A stretch of DNA of 64,000 nucleotides. It comes from Arthrobacter rhizosphaerae. Its GTDB lineage: Bacteria > Actinomycetota > Actinomycetes > Actinomycetales > Micrococcaceae. Below are positions 28,328 to 37,267 of the stretch, piece after piece. The number at the start of each line of letters is the position of its first letter. The first letter of the stretch is position 1. The notes beneath the pieces are model-generated. The model searched no databases. It was not told the DNA's origin and worked only from the letters and a program-made list of their open reading frames with translations. A program made the translations under genes and the position numbers. The stretch is taken from contig NZ_JALLAN010000007.1 of the NCBI RefSeq assembly GCF_023062595.1, positions 124,001 to 188,000 on the forward strand, given 5' to 3'.

Positions 28328-30037
28328 GTGGTCGGGGCTACAAGGGTTCCGATGCTCCGGCCGGAAGAAGTCACAGTGACAGTTTCCACCGCTTTGGACC
28401 GCGGCCGGTCAGCCTTCGCGGAACGTCGATGGCTGGATGCCTCCAGCGAGTTCGCTGTGGCCGTCCAGGAAGGCGGACTGCCCGCTGAGGATCTGGAACG
28501 TTCGGCCACCGCCGCCCTGCTGCTGGGCAGGTTCGACGACGGCATCAACGCCTTGGCGAAGGCGCACGAGGAATACCTTCTGGTGGGCGAAGCTCCCGCC
28601 GCAGCGCGCTGCGCCGCCTGGCTCGCAATGCAGTTCAGGTATGCCGGAAAACAGGCAGCCGCCGGCGGATGGTTTGCCCGGGCGCGGCGGTTGGTGGAGG
28701 AGCACCCCGAGCCCTGCTCCGTCGAGGGATTCCTCCTGGTCCAAGAGGCTCTGGGACAAATGTTCGGCCGGGATTTCGAAGGTGCGCGGCAAATGTTTGC
28801 CCGGGCTGAACAAATCGCAGAGCGTTTCCAGGATCGCGACGTCCTGGCGCTCTCCAGGCTTGGGCAGGGCCAGGTCCTGATCAGGCTTGAGCGGGTCGAC
28901 GAAGGAATGGCGCTGCTGGATGAGGTCCTGGCAGCAGTCATGTCAGGAGGGGTGGGCCCGTTCCCCTCCGGAATCGTCTATTGCGCCCTCATAGAGAGCT
29001 GCCACCTCGCCTTTGATCTGGGCCGCGCCCAGGAATGGACTCTTGCCCTGGACCGCTGGTGTGCCTCGCAGAAGGACCTGGTGCCTTTCCAGGGGCAATG
29101 CCGGATGCGCCGAGCCGAGATCTACTGCCTGCACGGCGCCTGGTCCGATGCGCTCGCCACAGCACGTGCCGCTCAGGAGTTGTTTGGGCGCGGGGACCGA
29201 AACGCACTGTTCGGCGGCTTCTATCAGCAGGCTGAGGTCCAGAGGTTGCGGGGTGAATTCGTCGAGGCGGAGGATTCGTACCGCCATGCGCATCAAGCCG
29301 GTCATGACCCCCAGCCAGGACTCGCCTTGCTCCGTCTCGCCCAGGGGAAACCTGCAGCAGCGCAATCGCTCATCCGCCGGGCGGCAGAGGAGGCGGGCAC
29401 CTTCACCCGCCGGTTGCTCCTGCCGGCTATGGTCGAAATTGAGGTGGCCGCGGGAGATTTGGCCGCTGCACAGGCAGCAGCGGCGGAGCTTGAATCACTC
29501 GCCGAAGCCACCAGGATGCCTTGGGTCATGGCGCTCGCAGGCTATTCGACAGGAATTCTGTTGTTGGCCACCGGCGATCCGCACGGCGCCGCGAAGGCCC
29601 TCCGCGGCGCCTGGAACAACTGGTCCGAGCTGGAGGCACCGTATGAGGCAGCACGCTGCCAGGTGAAGCTGGGCATGGCTCTGCAGGAGCTGGGCGACGA
29701 CGAATCAGCGCAGCTGGAGTTCGCGGCCGCACGCACAGTTTTCAATGATCTCGGCGCGATTCCTGCATTGAGCTCCCTCGACCAGCTCGAAAACCCTGTT
29801 TCTCCAGCTCCCGTGGCAGAGAACGGGCCTCTCAGCCCTCGCGAAGCCGAAGTACTGCGGTTGGTCGCGGCGGGCATGAGCAACCGGAGCATCGCCTCGG
29901 CACTGTTTCTCAGTGAAAAGACAGTGGCCCGGCACGTCAGCAACATCCTGCTCAAACTGGATGTGCCGTCCCGCAGCGCCGCGACGGCATACGCCTACAA
30001 CCACGGGCTGGCCGGACGCCTCCCAGGCAGTAGGTAA
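28328..30037 (+). CDS. LuxR-type regulator with TPR-like N-terminal region
   Basis: About 569 residues. Residues about 20-480 are helical, with repeated Ala-rich pairs like those of TPR or MalT-type sensor regions. The C-terminal LuxR/GerE helix-turn-helix (about 495-560) reads LSPREAEVLRLVAAGMSNRSIA then LFLSEKTVARHVSNILLKL. No ATP-binding motif is present. Three in-frame starts are plausible: GTG 28328, ATG 28352 (AAGGG upstream) and GTG 28376 (GGAAGAAG upstream). It lies just before a mini-ORF and a flavoprotein gene on the same strand, which it may control. The ligand is unknown. Confidence 0.85.
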   Translation: MVGATRVPMLRPEEVTVTVSTALDRGRSAFAERRWLDASSEFAVAVQEGGLPAEDLERSATAALLLGRFDDGINALAKAHEEYLLVGEAPAAARCAAWLAMQFRYAGKQAAAGGWFARARRLVEEHPEPCSVEGFLLVQEALGQMFGRDFEGARQMFARAEQIAERFQDRDVLALSRLGQGQVLIRLERVDEGMALLDEVLAAVMSGGVGPFPSGIVYCALIESCHLAFDLGRAQEWTLALDRWCASQKDLVPFQGQCRMRRAEIYCLHGAWSDALATARAAQELFGRGDRNALFGGFYQQAEVQRLRGEFVEAEDSYRHAHQAGHDPQPGLALLRLAQGKPAAAQSLIRRAAEEAGTFTRRLLLPAMVEIEVAAGDLAAAQAAAAELESLAEATRMPWVMALAGYSTGILLLATGDPHGAAKALRGAWNNWSELEAPYEAARCQVKLGMALQELGDDESAQLEFAAARTVFNDLGAIPALSSLDQLENPVSPAPVAENGPLSPREAEVLRLVAAGMSNRSIASALFLSEKTVARHVSNILLKLDVPSRSAATAYAYNHGLAGRLPGSR

Positions 30038-30114
30038 AAATACCCATCCTCCTTCCGGCCACTCACATACTTTCCTCGATGTGCTGCCATGTACCCGAAA
30101 CGTAGCGTGAAGCC

Positions 30115-30195
30115 ATGGAACTACCCCATATTGCAGGCGCCGTCTCGACGGTGCTGTTCGCGAAAGCACCCATTGCCTTGGAGGCATTGTCATGA
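30115..30195 (+). pseudogene. 26-codon mini-ORF, possible remnant of a SWEET/PQ-loop-like gene
   Basis: It encodes MELPHIAGAVSTVLFAKAPI and six more residues, and its stop overlaps the next start (ATGA). The IAGAVSTVLFA segment resembles the start of small PQ-loop/SWEET-like membrane proteins, which I recall as about 80-90 residues long. Here the frame ends after one helix, so it may be a gene truncated by deletion. It could also be a leader peptide coupling translation to the flavoprotein, since GGAGG for the next gene lies inside it. Homology is from memory and low in certainty. Confidence 0.35.
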
Positions 30196-31316
30196 ACAAC
30201 AATCATTTCTCCGGCCAGCCAGAAGTCACCGAGACCGTTATTGTCGGCGGTGGCCAGGCAGGACTCACGCTCGGATACTTCCTGTCACGCCAACACAGGG
30301 ATTTCGTCATCCTCGACGCCAGCCAGAGGGTTGGCGATGGCTGGCGGAAACGCTGGGACTCCCTTCGCCTCTTCACCCCCGCGAAGTTTGACGGGCTTGT
30401 AGGGATGAGTTTCCCTGGTGACCGTTTGGCCTTCCCCACCAAAGATGAGCAGGCTGACTTCCTGGAGTCCTATGCCCGGAAGTTCAATCTCCCCGTGCTC
30501 AGCAATACCCGCGTGGAAAGAGTGGAGCGCTCTGGAGACGGCTACCTCATCACAGCCGGGGACCGGCAGTGGTCCGCCACCAACGTGGTGGTTGCTACCG
30601 GCCCGGAAGAACTCGCAAAGATCCCGTCCTTCGCCCAGGACCTTTCACCCAGCATCCGGCAAATGCACTCCACCGGGTACCGCAGCCCGGGCCAACTCCA
30701 GGACGGCCCGGTACTCGTGGTGGGTGCAGGGAACTCAGGGGCGGAGATCGCCTTCGAGGTGGTCCGGAGCCACCCCACCCTGCTGGCCGGAAGCCCTTCA
30801 GCAGAACTTCCCTTTAAGCACGGCCGGAATGCAGCAAGGTTCGCCCTTCCCCTGGTCCGGTTCGCGGGCTTGCATATCCTGAACCTGGATACGCCGATCG
30901 GCCGCAAGGCGGCTCCGGGCTTCCTGACGCATGCCGCTCCCCTGATCCGCACCCGAATCCGCGACCTGGTGGCAGCAGGCGTTGAGATCGTTCCGCGGAT
31001 CACGGGCATTCAGAGCGGAGCCCCGTTGACCGCTGAAGGCAAGGAGCTGGAAGTCTCCAACATCATCTGGTGCACCGGCTACCGGCATGATTACAGCTGG
31101 TTGAACGTGCCTGGTGCCCTCGACCCCAAGGGGGTACCGGTGCAGCGCCGGGGTGTAGTTGAGACCTCCCCCGGCCTGTACTTCCTGGGACTGGAGTTTC
31201 TGTACTGCGCCGCCTCCTCCAGCCTCCCCGGTGTCGGCCGGGATGCGAAGTACCTCGCGGAACACCTTGCCGCCCGACAGGCAGCCCCTGCCGGACAGCG
31301 CCAGGACGTGGGTTAG
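30192..31316 (+). CDS. FAD-dependent monooxygenase-like protein (CzcO/FMO-like)
   Basis: A 374-residue flavoprotein. The FAD dinucleotide fold GGGQAGLTLGYFLSRQ is at residues 16-31. A second Rossmann loop, VVGAGNSGAEIAFEVVRS, near 180 should bind NAD(P)H. The segment WRKRWDSLRLFTPAKFDGL and the late NIIWCTGYRHDYSWL are typical of the CzcO/flavin-containing monooxygenase group. GGAGG precedes the ATG by eight bases. It follows the LuxR-type regulator gene by about 150 bases, with the mini-ORF between. A similar enzyme is encoded at 44125-45213. The substrate is unknown. Confidence 0.85.
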   Translation: MNNNHFSGQPEVTETVIVGGGQAGLTLGYFLSRQHRDFVILDASQRVGDGWRKRWDSLRLFTPAKFDGLVGMSFPGDRLAFPTKDEQADFLESYARKFNLPVLSNTRVERVERSGDGYLITAGDRQWSATNVVVATGPEELAKIPSFAQDLSPSIRQMHSTGYRSPGQLQDGPVLVVGAGNSGAEIAFEVVRSHPTLLAGSPSAELPFKHGRNAARFALPLVRFAGLHILNLDTPIGRKAAPGFLTHAAPLIRTRIRDLVAAGVEIVPRITGIQSGAPLTAEGKELEVSNIIWCTGYRHDYSWLNVPGALDPKGVPVQRRGVVETSPGLYFLGLEFLYCAASSSLPGVGRDAKYLAEHLAARQAAPAGQRQDVG

Positions 31317-31447
31317 CAACAAACCAGCCAATTTGTAGCAACCCTACAAGTTCTGCGGCTGATACCTGCGGACGAACGTGTGATTCCTGCGGGAAACCTC
31401 AAATTCACGCTAGGCTCCACTGAGAAAAGAATGGAGCCTTCCCCACC

Positions 31448-33250
31448 ATGTCCCACAGCGCATCCCGTAGTCTTCCCGCCTCAATGACCAAGGTCCTTAT
31501 CGCCAACCGCGGCGAAATCGCAGTGCGCATCATTCGCGCAGCGCGGGATGAAGGGATCACCTCCGTGGCCGTCTACGCGGACCCGGACCGGGATGCGCTG
31601 CACGTCAGGCTCGCGGACGAGGCCTACGCCCTGGGCGGGAACACTGCGGCCGAGTCCTACCTCGTGATGGACAAGCTGATTGAGGTAGCGCAGCGCTCCG
31701 GTGCCGACGCCATTCATCCCGGCTACGGCTTTCTTGCCGAAAACGCGCAGTTCGCAGCAAAGGTGATCGAAGCGGGAATCACCTGGATCGGGCCCTCTCC
31801 TGAGGCCATCTCCGCCCTCGGCGACAAGGTCCAGGCCCGTCACATTGCCGAAAAAGTGGGCGCTCCCCAGGTCCCCGGCACGGCCGACCCAGTGGAGTCC
31901 GCTGAGGAAATCCTGGCGTTTGTGGACAAGTTCGGACTGCCTGTAGCCATCAAAGCAGCCTTTGGCGGCGGTGGACGCGGCATCAAGGTGGCCCGCAACC
32001 GCGAAGAGATCCCGGAACTGTTTGAGTCAGCTGTCCGCGAGGCCACGGCAGCCTTCGGTCGCGGCGAATGCTTCATCGAGCGGTTCCTCGACGCTCCGCG
32101 CCACGTGGAAACCCAGTGCCTTGCCGACGCCTACGGCAACGTAGTGGTGGTATCCACGCGGGATTGCTCCCTCCAGCGGCGCAACCAGAAGCTCGTCGAA
32201 GAAGCACCTGCACCCTTCCTCACGGAGGAGCAGAACAAGCGGCTCTACGAGTCCTCGAAAGCCATCCTTAAGGAAGCCGGTTACCTCGGGGCCGGAACCT
32301 GCGAGTTCCTGGTGGGCCAGGACGGCACCATCTCCTTCCTCGAAGTGAATACCCGTCTCCAGGTGGAGCACTGTGTTTCCGAGGAAGTCACCGGAATTGA
32401 CCTCGTCCGCGAACAGTTCCGTCTGGCCCGGGGCGAGAAGCTCGGCTATGACGATCCGGAGGTCCGCGGGCACTCCATCGAGTTCCGCATCACCGGCGAA
32501 GATCCGGGGCGTAACTTCATGCCGGCGCCAGGAACCATCACCACCCTGAAGAACCCCACCGGTCCCGGAGTCCGCATCGACTCGGGGGTGGAACAAGGCG
32601 ACGTCATCAGCGGCAACTTTGACTCTATGCTCTCCAAACTCATCGTCACGGGGGCCAGCCGGGAACAGGCTCTTCAGCGTTCACGGCGTGCGCTCGAGGA
32701 GATGGTGGTTGAAGGCATCCCCACAGTGATTCCCTTCGACCTCGCAGTGGTTTCGGATCCGGCGTTCGCTCCCACCGAAGGACCTTTCACAGTCCACACC
32801 CGGTGGATCGAGACAGGGTTCGTCAATAACATTCCCGCTTGGAGCGGCGCCGGGGCGGCGGCCGATGGTGAGGAAGCAGGTGAGCGTCAACGGGTGGTCG
32901 TCGAGGTTGGCGGCAAGCGCCTGGAGGTGGTGCTTCCCGCATCGCTCGGCAGTGTGTCCAGCGCCTCCGCGAGCGCAAAACCCGCTAAGGCCAAGAAACG
33001 TTCCCGCTCCGGTGGCGCTGCTGCTGCGGCGAGCGGCAACGCGCTCAGCTCCCCCATGCAGGGCACCATCGTCAAGGTTGCCGTGAACGAAGGCGACGTC
33101 GTGGCCGAAGGCGATCTCGTCGTCGTGCTCGAAGCGATGAAGATGGAACAGCCACTCACCGCCCACCGTTCCGGAATCATCACCGGACTCGCGGCGATCC
33201 AGGGTGAGACAGTTTCAGCCGGCGCGATAATCGCCACGATCGAAGACTAG
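31448..33250 (+). CDS. accA: acetyl/propionyl-CoA carboxylase alpha subunit (biotin carboxylase plus BCCP)
   Basis: A 600-residue fusion. Residues about 13-460 form a biotin carboxylase with [32 protein letters not shown], the glycine-rich ATP loop [12 protein letters not shown] and [18 protein letters not shown]. The last 75 residues are a biotinyl carrier domain with EAMKMEQ, where Lys about 564 is biotinylated. An Ala/Lys/Ser-rich linker (about 505-525) joins them. It supplies carboxybiotin to the AccD protein encoded at 18036 and is the likely target of the BirA at 15895. It stands alone, with the GATase gene 33 bases downstream. The symbol follows mycobacterial accA use. Confidence 0.93.
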   Translation: MSHSASRSLPASMTKVLIANRGEIAVRIIRAARDEGITSVAVYADPDRDALHVRLADEAYALGGNTAAESYLVMDKLIEVAQRSGADAIHPGYGFLAENAQFAAKVIEAGITWIGPSPEAISALGDKVQARHIAEKVGAPQVPGTADPVESAEEILAFVDKFGLPVAIKAAFGGGGRGIKVARNREEIPELFESAVREATAAFGRGECFIERFLDAPRHVETQCLADAYGNVVVVSTRDCSLQRRNQKLVEEAPAPFLTEEQNKRLYESSKAILKEAGYLGAGTCEFLVGQDGTISFLEVNTRLQVEHCVSEEVTGIDLVREQFRLARGEKLGYDDPEVRGHSIEFRITGEDPGRNFMPAPGTITTLKNPTGPGVRIDSGVEQGDVISGNFDSMLSKLIVTGASREQALQRSRRALEEMVVEGIPTVIPFDLAVVSDPAFAPTEGPFTVHTRWIETGFVNNIPAWSGAGAAADGEEAGERQRVVVEVGGKRLEVVLPASLGSVSSASASAKPAKAKKRSRSGGAAAAASGNALSSPMQGTIVKVAVNEGDVVAEGDLVVVLEAMKMEQPLTAHRSGIITGLAAIQGETVSAGAIIATIED

Positions 33251-33283
33251 TCTGCCACCCCGCGCGGCGTGCACACTTAGCCT

Positions 33284-34015
33284 GTGAAGCCATTTTTGCT
33301 GCTGGCCTCCCGGGCCGAAGACGCTGCCGCCGAGGATGAATACCAGGCGTACCTGCGGTACGGACGGCTGGATCCGGAACAGCTGAAGCGCATCCGGATG
33401 GAAGCCGGCCCTCTGCCTGCGCTGGACCTCTCTGACTATTCGGGGATCATCGTCGGCGGAAGCCCGTTCACGTCCAGCGACCCCCCGGAGCACAAAAGCC
33501 CTGTCCAGCACCGGGTGGAAGCCGAACTTGCACGCCTGTTGGACCGGGTGGTGGAGGAGGACTTCCCTTTCCTTGGCGCATGCTACGGCGTGGGTACTCT
33601 CGGGCTGCACCAGGGTGCAGTGATCGACAGGACCTACGGCGAGGGGCTGGGCGGGGCAACCATCAGCCTCACGCCGGAGGGCCTGGTTGATCCTTTGCTG
33701 CAAGGGCTCCCGGAATCCTTCATCGCGTTCACCGGTCACAAGGAGGCCTGTACGGTCCTGCCCCCGCATGCTGTTCTGCTGGCCACTTCCCCTGCCTGCC
33801 CGGTGCAGATGTTCCGCATCAAGGAGAACCTGTACGCCACGCAGTTCCATCCGGAGCTCGACGTCGGTGGCCTGGTTACGCGGATCGACATCTACCGTCA
33901 CGCCGGCTATTTCCCGCCGGAATCGGCCGAGGAGCTGATGGAGAACGCCAGGCAGTTTACGGTGACGGAGCCCATGACCATACTCCGGAATTTCGTGAAG
34001 TTGTACGCCCGGTAA
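33284..34015 (+). CDS. class I glutamine amidotransferase-like protein
   Basis: A 243-residue stand-alone GATase domain. The nucleophile elbow is FPFLGACYGVGTLG (Cys near residue 106) and the catalytic His-x-Glu is in TQFHPELDVGG near 190. GGSPF and FTGHKEAC segments match the GMP synthase-like GATase group. No synthase domain is fused, so it may act on an unknown partner or as a hydrolase. The GTG start at 33284 lies 33 bases after accA, so co-transcription is likely, ended by the terminator at 34031-34070. Confidence 0.85.
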   Translation: MKPFLLLASRAEDAAAEDEYQAYLRYGRLDPEQLKRIRMEAGPLPALDLSDYSGIIVGGSPFTSSDPPEHKSPVQHRVEAELARLLDRVVEEDFPFLGACYGVGTLGLHQGAVIDRTYGEGLGGATISLTPEGLVDPLLQGLPESFIAFTGHKEACTVLPPHAVLLATSPACPVQMFRIKENLYATQFHPELDVGGLVTRIDIYRHAGYFPPESAEELMENARQFTVTEPMTILRNFVKLYAR

Positions 34016-34030
34016 CGCGACCCGGACGCA

Positions 34031-34070
34031 GAAAGGCCCGGCGTTGAGGAAACACGCCGGGCCTTTCTTT
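34031..34070. terminator. bidirectional intrinsic terminator
   Basis: The arms GAAAGGCCCGGCGT (34031-34044) and 34054-34067 are perfectly complementary around a 9-base loop and are followed by TTT. It sits between the convergent GATase and MHS-transporter genes; reading from the other strand the stem also ends in T-rich sequence. Confidence 0.92.
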
Positions 34071-34088
34071 AGTAACTGCGCGGGAGTG

Positions 34089-35501
34089 TCAGGCTACGTT
34101 GTTTTCGTAATCCAGGTCCCGGGTTTCCTTGCTCAGGAACAGCGCCACCAGGGTCAGGACCGCCATGGCGGTGAGGTAGATGCCCACCAGCACAGGGCTG
34201 CCGTCAGCCTGTTCCCAGAGCGCGACGGCGATGAACGGGGCCACAGCCGCTCCAAGGATGCTGGAGACGTTGTAGCTTACGGCGGAGCCGGTGTACCGGA
34301 CGTTGGTCGGGAACAGTTCGGGCAGCAGCGCACCCATCGGCCCGAATGTGAGCCCCATCAGGGAAAAGCCGATGACCAGCAGTGCCATGGTGCCCACGAA
34401 ACCGCCGCTGAACAGCGGGACGAACAGCAGGCCGAACACAAAGATTCCACCGGTCACGGCCAGCAGCATCTTACGGCGGCCGTACTTCTCGGCCAGCGGA
34501 CCGGAGACAAGGGTGAAGATACCGAAGAACACCACGCCGGCAATCAGCATCCAGAGGAAGTCATTGCGGGTGAATCCCAGTCCGGGAACGAACGCCGCGG
34601 CGGCTGCTTCGGTCATGGGTTTTCCGGCCTTCTCCGCAGCTGCCTTGGCGGCGTCCAACGTGGCCGGGCGCGTGCCGTAGGTCAGCGTGAACGTGGTCAT
34701 GAGGTAGAAGAGCACGTAGGTAGCAAGCATGATGAACGTGCCCAGGATGAGCGGGCGCCAGCTCGACTTGAAGACCCGGGCAAGGGGCAGCTTGGCCACT
34801 TCGTTCGATTCGAGGACCTTGGTGAAAGCCGGTGTTTCAATGAGCTTCAGGCGGACGTAAAGGCCGATGATCACCATGACGGCGCTCAGCAGGAACGGTA
34901 CGCGCCACCCCCAGGCTTCGAATGCGGCCGGGGAAAGGATGTAGCTGGCTAGCAGGAAGATCACGTTGGCAATAATGAAGCCGATGGGCGCTCCAAGCTG
35001 CGGGAACGTCCCGTAGATGGCGCGCTTGTTGGCGGGGGCGTTCTCCGTGGCCAAGAGGGCTGCGCCGCTCCATTCGCCGCCGAGCGCGAGGCCCTGGGCG
35101 AAGCGCATGACTACCAGGAGGGCAGGAGCCCAGAAGCCCCAGCCCGGGACCAGCGCCGTGGGAAGGCAACCTATCAGGAACGTGGCAATGCCCATAGTCA
35201 GCAGCGACGCCACGAGGGTGCCCTTGCGGCCGAACTTGTCCCCGAAGTGGCCGAAGACGATGGACCCCAGCGGTCTGGCGATAAAGGCGACGCCAAACAC
35301 TGCGAAGGAGCTCAGCAGCTGGGTGGTTTCATTCTGGCCAGGGAAGAACAGCCTGGGGAAGACCAGTACGGCGGCCGTGGCGTAGACGTAGAAGTCGTAG
35401 AACTCCACGGTAGTGCCAATCAGGCTGGCGACGATCACGCGCCCGCGCGAGTTCACCGGGCGCGAGGACCCGGCTTCGGTTGATGTGGATGTGGAAGACA
35501 T
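34089..35501 (-). CDS. MFS transporter of the metabolite:H+ symporter (MHS) family
   Basis: About 470 residues with twelve predicted membrane helices. The start of helix 1, VIVASLIGTTVEFYDFYVYATAAVLVF, and the loop PLGSIVFGHFGDKFGRKGTLV (MFS motif A) are typical of the ProP/shikimate/ketoglutarate MHS group. MRFAQGLALGGEWSGAALLATENAP is another family signature. Substrates in this family are organic acids or osmolytes; which one is unknown here. ATG 35501 (MSSTSTSTEAG) was preferred to ATG 35531, as the extra residues are not part of the fold. It is divergent from narK. Confidence 0.88.
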   Translation of the reverse strand: MSSTSTSTEAGSSRPVNSRGRVIVASLIGTTVEFYDFYVYATAAVLVFPRLFFPGQNETTQLLSSFAVFGVAFIARPLGSIVFGHFGDKFGRKGTLVASLLTMGIATFLIGCLPTALVPGWGFWAPALLVVMRFAQGLALGGEWSGAALLATENAPANKRAIYGTFPQLGAPIGFIIANVIFLLASYILSPAAFEAWGWRVPFLLSAVMVIIGLYVRLKLIETPAFTKVLESNEVAKLPLARVFKSSWRPLILGTFIMLATYVLFYLMTTFTLTYGTRPATLDAAKAAAEKAGKPMTEAAAAAFVPGLGFTRNDFLWMLIAGVVFFGIFTLVSGPLAEKYGRRKMLLAVTGGIFVFGLLFVPLFSGGFVGTMALLVIGFSLMGLTFGPMGALLPELFPTNVRYTGSAVSYNVSSILGAAVAPFIAVALWEQADGSPVLVGIYLTAMAVLTLVALFLSKETRDLDYENNVA

Positions 35502-35790
35502 GCAGCTACTTTCGTCAGTGTTATCCGGCACGTGCGAGGCCGTCCGGCTGTGGAATACGTATTCCTAGATATTAGTTCCCGAAATCCGGACATCGGACGA
35601 AAGGTCCATGATGCGGAACTGTGCCTTTTATCTCAGGGCCTATCGGCACTTCCCCGGCCCCTGACAGAATTCTCACGCCGTCACAAAGACCCCGATAGGC
35701 AAATGTCACAGCACGTTAACAAACGGCGACGCTTGACGAAACGAGCAATCCCTAACGTGGGAGTACAACATCCCCCTTAGGAGGTACACC
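35502..35790. other. 289-bp divergent intergenic region, MHS transporter / narK
   Basis: No ORF is supported. The right half carries the GlnR-like half-site array and -10 hexamer for narK. No clear promoter was found for the MHS gene. Confidence 0.6.
35705..35758 (+). promoter_or_regulatory. GlnR-like box and promoter of the nitrate assimilation operon
   Basis: Half-sites at 11-base steps: GTCAC 35705, TTAAC 35716, CGACG 35727, GAAAC 35738. The -10 hexamer TAACGT is at 35753-35758, 15 bases after the start of the last half-site. The actinobacterial GlnR consensus is GTnAC-6-GAAAC repeated. There is no good -35, as expected for an activated promoter. Two half-sites match well and two weakly. 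Confidence 0.65.
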
Positions 35791-37266
35791 GTGACTGTTG
35801 ACCGAACCGCCGAATCCGGCGCCGGCACTCCGCCTGAAACTGACGCCGAGCCGTGGCACGGATCTGTTGCCACATCCGCTGACGCGCAGCCCGGTTCCAC
35901 CCGCACCGCAGACGCGGCGGCCCTTGAATTCCGTTCCGGCCGCTGGATCGCCGGATGGGATGCCGAGAACAAGGAGCAGTGGGAGTCCAAAGGCCGCTCC
36001 ATAGCCAAGCGGAACCTGAACTGGTCCATCTTCGCTGAGTTCCTGGGCTTTGTCGTCTGGCAGCTTTGGTCCATCGTAGTTGTCCAGCTCCCCGCGGCCG
36101 GCTTTACCTTCACGACGTCGGAAATCTTCTGGCTGATCTCCATGCCGAGCCTCGTTGGCGCAACTCTCCGCATCCCGTACACCTTTATGGTCCCGCGCTT
36201 CGGCGGCCGCAACTGGACGATCGTCTCAGCCCTCCTCCTGCTGATTCCCTCCATCGGCCTCGCGATGTGCGTCTCCAACCCTGAGACACCGTTCGGCGTA
36301 ATGCTCCTGGTCGCCGCGCTGGCCGGTTTCGGTGGAGGTAACTTCGCCAGCTCCATGGCCAACATCACCTTCTTCTACCCTGCGCGTGAAAAGGGCTGGG
36401 CCCTGGGACTCAACGCAGCCGGCGGAAACCTCGGTGCCGCCGTCGCACAGCTGGCCGTTCCCATTGCCATCACGCTCCTCGCAGCCGGCACGGTGAACCT
36501 GCCTGTCGCAGGCCTGATGTGGGTTCCCTTCATCCTGCTCGCCGCATTTGGTGCCTGGAAGTACATGGACAACCTGACCAGCGCCAAGGGTGACATCGCA
36601 GGATCTGTGGCCGCGCTCAAGGAACCGCACCTGTGGATCATGGCGTTCCTCTACATCGGAACGTTCGGCTCCTTCATCGGATTCGCCGGTGTTTTCCCCA
36701 AGCTCATCAAGGACTACTTCCCGGATTTCTCCTCCATTGCAGTCGGAACTGTCGCTCTGTCGCTCGCCTTCATGGGTCCGCTGGTTGGTTCCCTGGCCCG
36801 CCCCTTCGGCGGACGCATGGCGGACCGCATGGGCGGCGCCCGGATGACTGTGGCCACCTTTGCGGCCATGGCAACCATCACTCTTGTGATGATCTGGACG
36901 CTTCCGCTGAAGAACTTCTGGCTGTTCCTGGCGCTGTTCCTGATGCTGTTCACGGCCAGCGGCTTCGGTAACGGTGCGACGTACCGCATGATCCCGATCA
37001 TCTTCGCCACCTCCAGCCGGGCCGCCAAGGCCGGTGCCAGCAGCGTCCACACCGCCAAGCTCGCCTCCGCTTCGCTTGGCCTGGTCTCCGCAATCGGTGC
37101 CTACGGTGGCTTCGTTATCCCCCAGGTCCTGAACGCCTCCAACAGCGCCAGCGGCTCCTACACCCCGGCATTCTACGGATTCGTCGGAGCATACGTTGTA
37201 ATGCTCCTGGTCTGCTGGGCCTTCTACATCCGCCCCGCCAAACGAAATGCGATGGGACACGTCTAA
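35791..37266 (+). CDS. narK: nitrate/nitrite MFS transporter
   Basis: A 491-residue inner-membrane transporter importing nitrate, possibly exchanging nitrite. A long hydrophilic N-terminus (about 70 residues) precedes twelve helices. NarK-family signatures are FAEFLGFVVWQLWSIVVVQLP near residue 80, the Gly-rich AGFGGGNFASSMANITFFYP near 180 and a second Gly-rich stretch TASGFGNGATYRMIP near 390, both nitrate signature motifs. The GTG start has a perfect AGGAGGT seven bases upstream. The nitrate reductase gene follows its stop by one base, so this is the first gene of the nitrate operon. Confidence 0.93.
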   Translation: MTVDRTAESGAGTPPETDAEPWHGSVATSADAQPGSTRTADAAALEFRSGRWIAGWDAENKEQWESKGRSIAKRNLNWSIFAEFLGFVVWQLWSIVVVQLPAAGFTFTTSEIFWLISMPSLVGATLRIPYTFMVPRFGGRNWTIVSALLLLIPSIGLAMCVSNPETPFGVMLLVAALAGFGGGNFASSMANITFFYPAREKGWALGLNAAGGNLGAAVAQLAVPIAITLLAAGTVNLPVAGLMWVPFILLAAFGAWKYMDNLTSAKGDIAGSVAALKEPHLWIMAFLYIGTFGSFIGFAGVFPKLIKDYFPDFSSIAVGTVALSLAFMGPLVGSLARPFGGRMADRMGGARMTVATFAAMATITLVMIWTLPLKNFWLFLALFLMLFTASGFGNGATYRMIPIIFATSSRAAKAGASSVHTAKLASASLGLVSAIGAYGGFVIPQVLNASNSASGSYTPAFYGFVGAYVVMLLVCWAFYIRPAKRNAMGHV

Positions 37267-37267
37267 C

